From Emticicia fluvialis (GTDB lineage Bacteria > Bacteroidota > Bacteroidia > Cytophagales > Spirosomataceae), in NCBI RefSeq assembly GCF_024793945.1, contig NZ_JANUSD010000009.1, forward strand, positions 62,001 through 126,000: a DNA stretch of 64,000 bases. Reading direction: 5' to 3'. The notes below the pieces were generated by a model. That model had not been told where the DNA came from, did no database searches, and worked only from the letters and a program-made list of their open reading frames with translations. The position numbers were made by a program, and so were the translations under genes. Of this stretch, positions 41,603-50,286 are shown one piece after another; the first letter of the stretch is position 1, and every line of letters begins with the position of its first letter.

Positions 41603-42781
41603 ATGAAAAAGGCCTATATCTTATCTGCCGTGCGCACGCCAATCGGAAGTTTCGGTGGTGCGCTTTCATCAGTTCCGGCTCCGAAATTAGGAGCAATTGC
41701 TGTTAAAAAATCCATTGAAAAAGCCGGAGTTTCTGCTGACGATGTTGATGAACTGTTTTTTGGTAATGTGTGCCAGGCAAATGTAGGGCAGGCACCTGCG
41801 CGTCAGGCTGCTTTATATGGTGGGTTATCGGCCAAAACCAATACCACAACCATAAATAAGGTTTGTGCCTCAGGTATGAAATCAGTTATTTTAGGCAGCC
41901 AGTCGATTGAATTGAACGAAAACAGTATAGTAGTGGCAGGGGGAATGGAAAACATGTCGATGATTCCGTTCTATCTTGAAAAAGCTCGTTATGGATATGG
42001 CTACGGAAACGGTGTTTTAATAGACGGCCTTGCTAAAGATGGCCTTACAGATGCCTATCAGCCATTGGCTATGGGCTGTTTTGGTGATGCCACCGCTGCC
42101 AGGTATAACATAAGCCGCGAAGAACAAGATAGCTTTGCCATTGAGTCGTACAAGCGAGCGGCAGCTGCCTGGCAGAGCGGAGCGTTTAACAATGAAGTTG
42201 TGCCTGTTGAAGTAACCGACAGAAAAGGTAACGTGAAAGTAGTGGCAGAAGATGAAGAGTTTAAGAACGTAAACTTTGATAAAATACCAGCCCTAAAGCC
42301 TGTTTTTACCAAAGATGGCACCGTTACAGCGGCCAATGCTTCAACCATTAATGACGGAGCGGCGGCATTGGTTTTATGTTCGGCTGAAACGGTTGAGCGT
42401 GATGGTCTGAAGCCGGTAGCCAGAATAATTGCCTATGCAGATGCAGAGCAGGAGCCGGAATGGTTTACCACTTCGCCGGTTTATGCGGCTCAGAAAGCCT
42501 TGAAAAGAGCCGGACTAAGCGTAGCCGATATTGACTTTTTTGAAGTTAATGAAGCATTTTCTGTAGTTCCTATCGTATTTTGCCGCGAACTTGGCATTAG
42601 CTACGATAAATTGAATATCTTTGGAGGTGCAGTTTCGTTGGGGCATCCGCTTGGTTGTTCAGGTGCAAGAATTATTGCTACTCTTATAAACGTACTGCAA
42701 CAAAAAAATGGCAAATATGGTCTTGCTGCTATCTGCAACGGTGGGGGTGGTGCAAGTGCTATTGTTATTGAGAAATTATAA
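41603..42781 (+). CDS. Acetyl-CoA C-acetyltransferase (thiolase)
   Basis: A 392-residue thiolase of the biosynthetic (AtoB/PhaA) type, which joins two acetyl-CoA or splits acetoacetyl-CoA in the cytoplasm. KVCASGMK (residues ~87-94) holds the active cysteine, NEAFSVVPIV the second catalytic residue region, and GGAVSLGHPLGCSGARI the GHPxGxSG catalytic cysteine block near residue 350. Length and motifs are complete. It begins just after a terminator, 14 nt past the hairpin, so its promoter must overlap or the gene depends on read-through. It precedes the GHMP kinase by 55 nt. Confidence 0.95.
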   Translation: MKKAYILSAVRTPIGSFGGALSSVPAPKLGAIAVKKSIEKAGVSADDVDELFFGNVCQANVGQAPARQAALYGGLSAKTNTTTINKVCASGMKSVILGSQSIELNENSIVVAGGMENMSMIPFYLEKARYGYGYGNGVLIDGLAKDGLTDAYQPLAMGCFGDATAARYNISREEQDSFAIESYKRAAAAWQSGAFNNEVVPVEVTDRKGNVKVVAEDEEFKNVNFDKIPALKPVFTKDGTVTAANASTINDGAAALVLCSAETVERDGLKPVARIIAYADAEQEPEWFTTSPVYAAQKALKRAGLSVADIDFFEVNEAFSVVPIVFCRELGISYDKLNIFGGAVSLGHPLGCSGARIIATLINVLQQKNGKYGLAAICNGGGGASAIVIEKL

Positions 42782-42836
42782 ATAACGCTAAATTTTTCGG
42801 AAAGATGTGGCCATGGCATCTTTATTATGATTAACT

Positions 42837-44168
42837 ATGGAAATAAGTTCTAACAGTTCTACTGATTTACGTAATTTTTTCGGCTCGGCTCAGAGTCTGG
42901 TCAGGGCAACTTCTACCGGCCGTCTTGATATTATGGGGGGTGTAGCTGATTACTCCGGCTCAATGGTATTACAGATGCCAATAAAAGAAAAAGCCACTGT
43001 TACTATTGGTCACAGAAATTATAATCAGCTTCATATTAAAAGTCTTGACCTGACAGAAAACAACGAAGTTTTTATAGATCTGGAAGAACTGCCAAGAGAC
43101 TATGAAGAAGCCCACAGATATTTATTTGAAATGGAAGGCGGCGACTGGGCATCTTATCTGGTTGGCTGCTACCTGGTTTTATTGAAAGAAAAAAATGCCC
43201 GGCTGGGCGGTCTCGATATTCTGATACAATCTGAAGTTCCGTTTGGTAAGGGGGTGTCTTCATCCGCAGCTATAGAGGTAGCTATGTTTAAAGCTCTCGG
43301 CGAATTGTATTCGATTGATTTTTCTGGAACCGAACTGCCACTTCTTGCACAAAAGGCAGAAAATTTGGTAGTAGGCGCTCCTTGCGGCCTGATGGACCAA
43401 CTTACCTCGTACCTGGGCAAGCCCAATTATCTGCTACCCATTTTATGCCAGCCCGATAAGGTTTACCCGAGCATAAAAATACCCGATAATTTGTATTTTG
43501 TGGGTATTGATAGCGGTATACGCCACAAAGTGGGTGCGGCATCTTATGGCGATGTACGCACGGCCGCATCAATGGGTTACTCAATTATAGCGCAAAATCT
43601 GGGGGTATCAAAGCAAGATCTGAAAGTGGCAGAAAGCAATCTTTTGCCATATTCGGGTTTTCTCAGCAATATTTCGCCTTCGCAATACGAAACTAATTTT
43701 TCTCGTTTGCTTAACTCAATGTATGGCAAAGAATTCATGAACGACTTTGTGGTGGTTACTGATCCTCTGGCACACGTGAAGGCAGATACCTACTATAATA
43801 TTAAGGCCAGCACCGAGCACCCGATTTATGAAAACATAAGGGTAAGGCTTTTTACGGAAATGACCAAAGTACTTAATAACCATAATTATGTAGACCTGCT
43901 GCCGCTGATGGGCGAATTGATGTATCAGTCGCATGAGAGTTACAATAAGTGTGGTCTTGGTGATGAACACACCGATATACTGGTTGAAATTGCCCATGCC
44001 AAAGGAGCAAAGTCTGGTGTATATGGAGCCAAAATAACCGGTGGTGGCAATGGCGGAACAGTATGCCTGATGGTATATGGGGTTAAAGGACTTTTAACAG
44101 CCAAAGAAATTCTTAATATTTACCAGAAAGAGACCAATCAGGAAGGACTTGCGTTTTTTCAAAGCTAA
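42837..44168 (+). CDS. GHMP kinase resembling L-arabinokinase
   Basis: A 443-residue sugar kinase of the GHMP superfamily. The N-terminal sequence RLDIMGGVADYSGSMVLQMPI (residues 29-49) closely resembles plant L-arabinokinase, as does VVGAPCGLMDQLTSYLG together with GIDSGIRHKVGAASYGDVR. The GHMP ATP motif is PFGKGVSSSAA (135-145), and the C-terminal motif is GGGNGG (402-407). Galactokinase relatives show RINLIGEHTDY in place of the first motif, so an anomeric kinase acting on arabinose or a similar sugar, giving the 1-phosphate, is the best reading. Substrate is not proven. It follows thiolase by 55 nt and runs into the GDPD gene 8 nt downstream. Confidence 0.82.
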   Translation: MEISSNSSTDLRNFFGSAQSLVRATSTGRLDIMGGVADYSGSMVLQMPIKEKATVTIGHRNYNQLHIKSLDLTENNEVFIDLEELPRDYEEAHRYLFEMEGGDWASYLVGCYLVLLKEKNARLGGLDILIQSEVPFGKGVSSSAAIEVAMFKALGELYSIDFSGTELPLLAQKAENLVVGAPCGLMDQLTSYLGKPNYLLPILCQPDKVYPSIKIPDNLYFVGIDSGIRHKVGAASYGDVRTAASMGYSIIAQNLGVSKQDLKVAESNLLPYSGFLSNISPSQYETNFSRLLNSMYGKEFMNDFVVVTDPLAHVKADTYYNIKASTEHPIYENIRVRLFTEMTKVLNNHNYVDLLPLMGELMYQSHESYNKCGLGDEHTDILVEIAHAKGAKSGVYGAKITGGGNGGTVCLMVYGVKGLLTAKEILNIYQKETNQEGLAFFQS

Positions 44169-44176
44169 AATTACTT

Positions 44177-45037
44177 ATGAGATACCTATATCTGTCTATT
44201 ATACTTTTTGTTTTTAGTTGCAGAAGTGTTCCGCAAAAAACATTTATTCCTGTTCCGAAGCAGGGGTTGGTTGAGTATTTGAAGTATAAACCCGGATTCA
44301 AACCGATGGTTTCATCGCATCGGGGCGGGGGCGATATCCCGGGGTATCCTGAAAACTGCTTAGAGTCTTTCGCTTATCTGGCAGGTAAAATTCCTAATAT
44401 CATTGAATGTGATATTGAAATTACGAAAGATAGCGTGCTGATGATGATGCATGACAACTCGCTTGACAGAACCACCACCGGAAAAGGCAAAATTATCAAT
44501 CAGAACTGGGCCGACATGAAAGACCTGAACCTGAAAGACAATGCAGGCAAGCTGACCAGTTTTAAAATTCCGACATTAGAACAGGTACTCAAATGGGGTA
44601 AAAATAAGGTGATATTTACGCTTGATGTAAAAAGAAATACGCCTTATGAAAAAGTAGTGGCTATGGTGAAACAGCTACAAGCCGAAAACTACTGCGTTAT
44701 TATTACGTATGATGTTAACCAGGCCAGAAAAGTTTATAAACTTGACCCAAACCTGATGATTTCGGTAACTATCCGCGACATGAAGGAATACGAAAGACAT
44801 CATGAGGCGGGTATACCAGATAAAAATATGGTAGCTTTTATAGGAACCCGGGAACCTAACAAAGAATTTAACGATTTTCTGCACCAGAAAGGTATTGTTA
44901 CCATACTGGGTACCTTAGGTAACCTTGATAAAATGGCTGCAGCAAAAGGTGATAACCTTTATAACGAATTTGTAAATAAAGGGGCTGATATTCTCTCTAC
45001 CGATAGAATGATTGAGGCCTACCATGCCATTCAGTAA
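44177..45037 (+). CDS. Lipoprotein glycerophosphodiester phosphodiesterase
   Basis: A 286-residue GDPD-family phosphodiesterase that hydrolyses glycerophosphodiesters to glycerol-3-phosphate and an alcohol. FVFSC at residues ~11-15 is a lipobox, so it is anchored in the envelope. The catalytic features are present: SHRGG (first histidine), PENCLESF (Glu), ECDIEITKDSVLMMMHD (metal Glu/Asp and second histidine) and DRTTTGKG. It lies 8 nt downstream of the kinase gene, so it is probably in that operon. Confidence 0.93.
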   Translation: MRYLYLSIILFVFSCRSVPQKTFIPVPKQGLVEYLKYKPGFKPMVSSHRGGGDIPGYPENCLESFAYLAGKIPNIIECDIEITKDSVLMMMHDNSLDRTTTGKGKIINQNWADMKDLNLKDNAGKLTSFKIPTLEQVLKWGKNKVIFTLDVKRNTPYEKVVAMVKQLQAENYCVIITYDVNQARKVYKLDPNLMISVTIRDMKEYERHHEAGIPDKNMVAFIGTREPNKEFNDFLHQKGIVTILGTLGNLDKMAAAKGDNLYNEFVNKGADILSTDRMIEAYHAIQ

Positions 45038-45174
45038 CAATTGCCAGTAAATTTCTAAAAGCTAAATAAACCTTTATGCCAGACGTTTTATAAGCTTTTG
45101 ATTAGTAAATGTTTTCAAATACCGCTATACTGCAACAGAAATCTATAAACAAGTACCTAAACTATATTTCATCA

Positions 45175-46527
45175 ATGCGAAATCTACTGATTACACTCCT
45201 TGCAGCTACTTGCAGTGTGGTGGTGGGGCAATCTTCACTGAAACCAAAAATAAGCACTGGTGCCGATGCCATTGAAAAGAAAGTGGTAAGCTGGCGCAGA
45301 GATTTTCATGAAAACCCTGAGCTCGGCAACCTTGAATACAGAACATCAAAAATTGTGGCCGACCATCTGCGTTCACTAGGTATTGACGTACAGGAAAAAG
45401 TAGGTGTTACGGGTGTAGTTGGCATTCTGAAAGGCGGTAAACCTGGTCCGGTTGTTGCCTTGCGCGCCGATATGGATGGCCTGCCTGTTACAGAAAGAGT
45501 AGATGTGCCGTTTAAATCTAAAGTAATGACCGAGTATAACGGTCAGAAAACCGGGGTTATGCATGCCTGTGGGCATGATTCTCACGTGGCTATTCTGATG
45601 GGTGTGGCAGAGATTCTGTCGTCAATCAAAAGCGAGCTTGCCGGTACGGTAAAGTTTATTTTTCAACCGGCTGAAGAAGGTGTTTATGACCCTAAATTGC
45701 TGAAAAACGGAAAATCGGGGGCCGAATTGATGGTCATGGAAGGAGTTATGGAAAACCCGAAGGTTGATGCCATTTTTGGTCTCCATATCAGTTCGGTAAC
45801 AGAAGTCGGAAAAATCGGGTATCGCCCCGGGGCAACCATGGCGGCGGTAGACCAGCTGGGTATAAAAATAAAAGGCAAGCAAACTCATGGTGCAAACCCC
45901 TGGCTGGGCATAGACCCGATTGTAACGGCATCGCAGATTGTGCTGGGGCTGCAAACCATTGTAAGCCGTAATGTAAATATTACCGAAAACCCGGCCATTG
46001 TTACAGTTGGTGCTATTCATGGAGGTATCCGCCAGAATATCATTCCGGAATCGCTGGAGATGATAGGTACCATCCGCACCTTTGCACCAGACCAGCGCCA
46101 ATTGGTTCATAAAAGAATCAGTGAAATTGCAACCCACATTGCAACCAGTGCCGGAGCCGTAGCTGAGGTAAAAATTGATACGGGGTATCCGGTTACTTAT
46201 AATGACCCTGTGCTTACTGAAAAAATGATTGGTACCCTTGAAGGAATTGCAGGTAAGGAAAACGTAATTGTGCAGGCTGTACAAACCGGCGCAGAAGATT
46301 TCAGTTTCTTTCAGCAAAAAGTACCAGGTCTTTTCTTTTTTCTGGGTGGTATGCCCAAAGGACAAACCAACCCGGCGCCACACCACACCCCAGATTTTTA
46401 TATTGACGAATCAGGCTTTACGCTGGGCATCAAATCGCTGGCTGGTTTAACTGTCGATTACTTTGAAATGAATGCGCCTAAAACCGAAGAAACAAAGCCA
46501 GGCAAAGGCAGGAAAAAAAGTAAATGA
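45175..46527 (+). CDS. Exported M20-family amidohydrolase
   Basis: A 450-residue di-zinc amidohydrolase of family M20 (hippurate / IAA-amino acid hydrolase type). The signal peptide from the chosen ATG covers residues 1-20 (VVVGQ). RRDFHENPELGNLEY, ALRADMDGLPV, MHACGHDSHVAILMG (metal site), FQPAEEG (catalytic Glu) and the C-terminal GAEDFSFF and HHTPDF motifs are all in place. It removes acyl groups from N-acyl amino acids, or similar amides, outside the cytoplasm. An upstream ATG (45109) would add 22 polar residues before the signal peptide and is less likely. The last ~20 residues are K/E/P-rich. Confidence 0.93.
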   Translation: MRNLLITLLAATCSVVVGQSSLKPKISTGADAIEKKVVSWRRDFHENPELGNLEYRTSKIVADHLRSLGIDVQEKVGVTGVVGILKGGKPGPVVALRADMDGLPVTERVDVPFKSKVMTEYNGQKTGVMHACGHDSHVAILMGVAEILSSIKSELAGTVKFIFQPAEEGVYDPKLLKNGKSGAELMVMEGVMENPKVDAIFGLHISSVTEVGKIGYRPGATMAAVDQLGIKIKGKQTHGANPWLGIDPIVTASQIVLGLQTIVSRNVNITENPAIVTVGAIHGGIRQNIIPESLEMIGTIRTFAPDQRQLVHKRISEIATHIATSAGAVAEVKIDTGYPVTYNDPVLTEKMIGTLEGIAGKENVIVQAVQTGAEDFSFFQQKVPGLFFFLGGMPKGQTNPAPHHTPDFYIDESGFTLGIKSLAGLTVDYFEMNAPKTEETKPGKGRKKSK

Positions 46528-46543
46528 TATCAATCATATTTGT

Positions 46544-46581
46544 AAAAAGGTTCGAAGAAAACTTTACTTCGAACCTTTTTG
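46544..46581 (+). terminator. Rho-independent terminator of the M20 gene
   Basis: A perfect 14-bp stem aaaaaggttcgaag (46544-46557) with cttcgaaccttttt (46567-46580), 9-nt loop, ending in T. Because the stem begins with A5 and ends with T5, it can work in both directions. Confidence 0.95.
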
Positions 46582-46625
46582 TTTTATACCCAAGTACGCA
46601 AACCTGACCACAATAAATTAAGATT

Positions 46626-47258
46626 ATGCCTGCTGAAATCATTGAAATATTTCCTGATAACCCGGATATGCGTAAAATACGTCAGGTAGTAGATGCCCTT
46701 AAAGAAGGTGCCATTGTGATATACCCGACAGATACCGTTTACGCAATGGGCTGTGATATTTTTAATACGCGTGCCGTTGAACGCCTCTGTAAAATAAAGG
46801 GAATAAAGCCTCAGCAGAATAATTTTTCTATAGTTTGCCATGACCTGAGCAACATTGCCACGTATGCGCGGGTTTCTAACACGGCGTTCAGATTAATGAA
46901 GAGGGCTTTCCCCGGGCCGTTTACGTTTATTCTGCCAGCCACCGGCGATTTGCCTAAAATAATGCAGACCAAGCGTAAAACCATAGGAGTCAGGGTGCCT
47001 GACCATGAAATTCCGCAGAAAATAATTGAAATGCTGGGTAATCCAATCATTACTACCTCAGTAAAAGATGATATTGACGACATCATTGAGTATCCCAATG
47101 AAATAGAGGTAATTTACGACCAGAACAAAGAAAAGGCCGATATTATTATTGATGGTGGCTGGTGTGGTATTGAAGCATCAACCGTTGTGCTGGCCATTGA
47201 TGACGACTTTGAGGTTATCAGAGAAGGCCTGGGTGATTTTGAGGAAATAAACCGATAA
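46626..47258 (+). CDS. Sua5/YciO family protein (threonylcarbamoyl-AMP synthase type)
   Basis: A 210-residue protein of the Sua5/YciO/TsaC family, which makes threonylcarbamoyl-AMP for the t6A modification at position 37 of tRNA. Typical motifs are IVIYPTDTVYAMGCD (nucleotide and substrate site), KRKTIGVRVPDH and the EASTVV block. The size is closer to YciO than to the two-domain Sua5, so the precise role may differ from TsaC. It lies alone between a strong terminator and a 275-nt upstream region of the SPFH gene. Confidence 0.9.
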   Translation: MPAEIIEIFPDNPDMRKIRQVVDALKEGAIVIYPTDTVYAMGCDIFNTRAVERLCKIKGIKPQQNNFSIVCHDLSNIATYARVSNTAFRLMKRAFPGPFTFILPATGDLPKIMQTKRKTIGVRVPDHEIPQKIIEMLGNPIITTSVKDDIDDIIEYPNEIEVIYDQNKEKADIIIDGGWCGIEASTVVLAIDDDFEVIREGLGDFEEINR

Positions 47259-47473
47259 GGGAGCGTAGCAGTCTAAAGTGGCTGGCTTTATACAGTAATA
47301 AGGTCGATAAATTTGTGTATAAACCCTGGAAGTGGCTTTAAATGGCTTAAGTTGAGTAATTGTTTCCGGTAATTCAATTTTTTTGTTACATCTTACAGAA
47401 AATTTACTTTATTAATCTGTGTACCTGATACACATATAAAAAGGCTGAAATTACCATTTATCAACAAATATTT

Positions 47474-47501
47474 TTTGGTTTGTGTAAGTATTATACCTTT
47501 G
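47474..47501 (+). promoter_or_regulatory. Candidate promoter of the SPFH gene
   Basis: TTTG (47474-47477) and TACCTTTG (47494-47501), an exact TAnnTTTG, separated by 16 nt, slightly short. 32 nt before the SPFH start codon. Confidence 0.45.
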
Positions 47502-47533
47502 AAACAACATTCTTAACTAAACATTTTTAAATC

Positions 47534-48466
47534 ATGGGTTACATCATTTTTGTCGTTCCGGTTATAGCCCTACTTTACCTTTCGGTAGTAATTGTACAAC
47601 AGGGCAATGTGGCAGTTATTACAGTTTTTGGTAAGTATCAGCGCATCATGTCACCGGGTCTTAACTTCAAGATTCCGTTTGTTGAATACGTTTTTCGTAC
47701 CATTTCTATTCAGAACCGCTCGGTTGAGTTGCAATTTCAGGCCATTACCAACGATCAGGCCAATGTTTACTTTAAAGCCATGCTTTTGTATACAGTAACC
47801 GACCAACAGGAAGAATCTATCAAAAACGTTGCTTTTAAATTTATTGATCAGGCTAATTTTATGCAAGCACTGGTACGTTCTATTGAAGGCTCTATCCGCA
47901 GCTTTGTAGCTACAAAAAAACAAGCGGAGATTTTGAGCCTGAGAACCGAGATTGTGTCTGACGTAAAAGAAAACCTTGACCACATTCTGCTAGGCTGGGG
48001 GTATCATCTGATTGACCTGCAGATAAACGATATTACATTTGACGACGAAATTGTGCGCTCTATGGCTAAAGTGGTGGCATCTAATAACTCAAAGGCCGCT
48101 GCCGAAAACGAAGGCCAGGCTTTGTTAATTACCAAAACCAAAGCGGCAGAGGCAGAAGGCAACTACATCAGGATTCAGGCTGAGGCAGAAAGAGAGGCAA
48201 GCCGTTTAAGAGGCCAGGGGTTGGCGCAGTTTAGGGAAGAGGTGGCCAAAGGTATGGCTGTGGCCGCCAAAGAAATGGAAAAAGCAAACCTTGACTCTTC
48301 GTTGATTCTGTTTTCGCTTTGGACGGAGTCGCTGAAACATTTTGCCGAACAAGGTAAAGGCAATGTAATTTTCCTTGATGGCTCGGTTGATGGAATGGAA
48401 CGCACCATGAAACAAATGATGGCCATGCAACAGAAAGAAAGCAATGAGAAAGGTATAAAAAAATAG
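47534..48466 (+). CDS. SPFH/prohibitin-family membrane protein
   Basis: A 310-residue protein of the band 7 (SPFH) superfamily, close to prohibitin and slipin. Residues 3-20 form the single N-terminal membrane anchor (VPVIALLYLSVVIVQ). The SPFH domain follows (VAVITVFGKYQRIMSPGLNFKIPFVEYV ... QFQAITNDQANVYFKAMLLY), then a long alanine/glutamate-rich coiled coil (~200-250) and a short C-terminal tail. The family forms membrane scaffolds that affect proteases and membrane domains; no partner such as a NfeD or FtsH gene is adjacent. Confidence 0.93.
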   Translation: MGYIIFVVPVIALLYLSVVIVQQGNVAVITVFGKYQRIMSPGLNFKIPFVEYVFRTISIQNRSVELQFQAITNDQANVYFKAMLLYTVTDQQEESIKNVAFKFIDQANFMQALVRSIEGSIRSFVATKKQAEILSLRTEIVSDVKENLDHILLGWGYHLIDLQINDITFDDEIVRSMAKVVASNNSKAAAENEGQALLITKTKAAEAEGNYIRIQAEAEREASRLRGQGLAQFREEVAKGMAVAAKEMEKANLDSSLILFSLWTESLKHFAEQGKGNVIFLDGSVDGMERTMKQMMAMQQKESNEKGIKK

Positions 48467-48472
48467 GGGAGG

Positions 48473-48503
48473 TTATCAGGGGATAGGGCATATCCCCTGA
48501 TAA
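48473..48503. terminator. Long hairpin between SPFH and LysE genes
   Basis: Perfect 13-bp stem ttatcaggggata (48473-48485) with tatcccctgataa (48491-48503), 5-nt loop. It lies within 10 nt of both convergent stop codons. T tails are poor, so efficiency is uncertain, but the stem is very stable. Confidence 0.7.
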
Positions 48504-48504
48504 T

Positions 48505-49110
48505 TCAGAAAATATCGTAAATGAGCTTCATTCCGATACCTATGAAAATAATACCAGAAAAATATTTGATACGCTGAATGGTATTATTATTCATTTTGTT
48601 TTTGATTTTATGGGCAAAAATAGCAAAGGCCGACTCCATCACGAAAATCATCACTACGCAGGTTGTAAAAAAGGCAGTTTCGTCATAAATATCATACTTA
48701 TAGCCTTTTAGCGTTGCCGAAACTACCATCCAAGATATAAAATTGACCGGATTGATTACGTTAAGCAAAAAGCCCTTCCCAAAAAAATAAAAGAACCTTG
48801 CCAGTTTAAAATCCTGAACACCGGCCGGTGGCTTTGTGTTTCTGAATTGTGCAATGCCCAGCCCAACCAGCAACAGCGACCCAAAAACCCTTGAAATAGT
48901 GGCAAAATGGGGTATGTCTGGCAAAAACGAAGTACCCAGATACGCAATGGTTATCATGATGATATCGCCAAATATTACTCCCAGAGATATTTTAACGCCG
49001 GCCATGTAGCCGTAATCAAGGCTTGTCTGAATAAGTGCAAAGAAAACACTGCCAAAACCGAAACTTAATACTACTCCTGTTGCAAAGCCTAAAGAAATCG
49101 CTTCAAGCAT
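48505..49110 (-). CDS. LysE-family amino acid exporter
   Basis: A 201-residue membrane protein with about six helices of the LysE/RhtB exporter family. The start of the mature protein, GFATGVVLSFGFGSVFFALIQTSLDYGYMAGVKISLGVIFGDI, fits the conserved N-terminal half. The exported amino acid is not predictable. It follows a Nudix gene by 21 nt on the same strand, so it is likely the second gene of a two-gene operon. Confidence 0.9.
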   Translation of the reverse strand: MLEAISLGFATGVVLSFGFGSVFFALIQTSLDYGYMAGVKISLGVIFGDIIMITIAYLGTSFLPDIPHFATISRVFGSLLLVGLGIAQFRNTKPPAGVQDFKLARFFYFFGKGFLLNVINPVNFISWMVVSATLKGYKYDIYDETAFFTTCVVMIFVMESAFAIFAHKIKNKMNNNTIQRIKYFSGIIFIGIGMKLIYDIF

Positions 49111-49131
49111 ATTGGTGTTAATTTGTTAGGT

Positions 49132-49689
49132 TTATAATTGCTGCGGAAACTTCAGCAACATGGTTTTTAGGATACCTGCCACGCTGATTGAATCAGTTAT
49201 TTCATCTTTCATAACCATTTCGTAAGCCTGACGTAACGGAATTTTTCTGATTTGCAGTTGCTCGGTTTCTTCGGGCTGGCTGTTTCCCTGTGTCAGCCCT
49301 TCGGCCAGATAAATATAAGCCACTTCTTTGCAAACAGAGTTAGAGGTATGTAGTTTTGAAATCATGGTCCACTGTTCGGCCACCAGACCTGTCTCTTCCA
49401 GAAGTTCACGTTTGGCCGACTCCAGCATATCTTCTCCTTCCGGGCTTCCACCTTCCGGTATTTCCCATGAATATTCTTCAAGCGGGAAACGGTACTGGCC
49501 AACCAGCCAGGTATTTCCTTCGCTATCTACCGGTACGATTCCGATAGCAATATTTTTAAAGTGTACTGTTCCGTAAATGCCTTTACCACCGTTCGGGTTA
49601 AGCACATTCTGATGTACCACCTGAATCCAGTTATTATCATATTTTACCTCGGTGTCGAGGATTGTCCAGGGATTTTGTTTTTCATTCAT
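49132..49689 (-). CDS. Nudix hydrolase (ADP-ribose pyrophosphatase type)
   Basis: A 185-residue Nudix hydrolase with a complete Nudix box (GGSPEGEDMLESAKRELLEETGL). The flanks VGQYRFPLEEYSWEIPEGG and TSNSVCKEVAYIYLAEGL match the ADP-ribose/ADP-sugar pyrophosphatase (NudF) group. It is the first gene of a pair with LysE, 21 nt apart. It is distinct from the Nudix protein at 30.1 kb, which has a different spacing around the box. Confidence 0.92.
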   Translation of the reverse strand: MNEKQNPWTILDTEVKYDNNWIQVVHQNVLNPNGGKGIYGTVHFKNIAIGIVPVDSEGNTWLVGQYRFPLEEYSWEIPEGGSPEGEDMLESAKRELLEETGLVAEQWTMISKLHTSNSVCKEVAYIYLAEGLTQGNSQPEETEQLQIRKIPLRQAYEMVMKDEITDSISVAGILKTMLLKFPQQL

Positions 49690-49932
49690 GCAGCGAAATT
49701 AAGACTTTTTATGATAGCGAAAAAGTCAGGATATAAAAAGCCTTAACTAAAAAACAATTGTACTGCATTCGGGTTGATGCAACCTCCTTTTGTGTCTGAT
49801 TACCCTGCGCGCCGGCATTCAATCAGCCGTGTAATTTGTCTTTATTACCATATTATACTTTTTATATTAATCATATAAAACTAAAACCTATTTAAAGCCT
49901 TAAAAAAACAACAATGGCGAGGCATTGAATCA

Positions 49933-49979
49933 TTACTTGACGGTCTAATTGTCTAGACAAGTAATTGTCAAATTGACAC
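49933..49979. promoter_or_regulatory. Palindrome cluster (operator-like) upstream of susC
   Basis: Within 47 nt there are attacttg (49933-49940) and its inverse caagtaat (49959-49966), the perfect 12-bp palindrome TTGTCTAGACAA (49950-49961), and TGTCAA-A-TTGACA (49967-49979). They share TTGWC/GWCAA half sites at irregular intervals. The cluster lies just upstream of a possible promoter and 300 nt before the susC start, as expected for an activator or repressor binding region. Confidence 0.55.
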
Positions 49980-50166
49980 TTTATTGATACCGATAAGTAA
50001 ACGACAAATATTTGTAAATCAGGCTTAAAACAACAATTTAAAACGTTTGCATAGAAAAAATAAAAATTTCTTGCTACAACTATTTTTATATTAACTCTTA
50101 ATATAATACTATTGTAATGTTTTTAGTATTGCATTCAACCCTAACAGATTTCATCCTTCTTTTTCC

Positions 50167-50262
50167 AGACTAAACGGGCGTCTAAAAACCAATTATCCCT
50201 TAAACCTTGAAAATAAAGTTTGCTAAACTTTAGACTGAATCGTAATATTATTACGCTTTTTT
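50167..50262 (+). other. Structured leader of susC (three hairpins)
   Basis: agac/gtct (50167-50183), taaagttt/aaacttta (50214-50221 and 50225-50232) and cgtaat/attacg (50241-50246 and 50250-50255), the last followed by cttttttatt. The last one looks like a short, weak terminator placed 24 nt before the start codon, so it could be an attenuator. Confidence 0.4.
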
Positions 50263-50286
50263 ATTAACCTAATTTTATATTTTTTC

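Larger units (their letters stand above)
49690..50286. other. Long regulatory region before the SusC/SusD operon (597 nt)
   Basis: No gene-like frame is seen here. It contains the palindrome cluster (49933-49979), a possible promoter (TTATTG 49981-49986, 20 nt, AATATTTG 50007-50014) and a leader with three hairpins (50167-50262). TTTG 49835-49838 with TACTTTTT 49856-49863 is another promoter candidate. Confidence 0.5.

Noticed and set aside
45109..45174. Upstream ATG of the M20 gene
   Set aside because: It would put 22 polar residues before the signal peptide; the ATG at 45175 is favoured.
45622..46386. 254-codon open frame on the minus strand inside the M20 amidohydrolase gene
   Set aside because: It lies wholly within a gene with all M20 motifs, its translation has no family motif and is rich in aromatic and arginine residues, as expected from an antisense shadow.
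46544..46581. GGTTCGA-type sequence that resembles a tRNA T-arm
   Set aside because: It is part of a perfect terminator hairpin, with no tRNA acceptor or anticodon arm nearby.
47841..47857. TTATTGATCAGG inside the SPFH gene, resembling the glutamine synthetase block
   Set aside because: It lies within coding sequence, encodes conserved residues (FIDQA) and lacks the flanking blocks.
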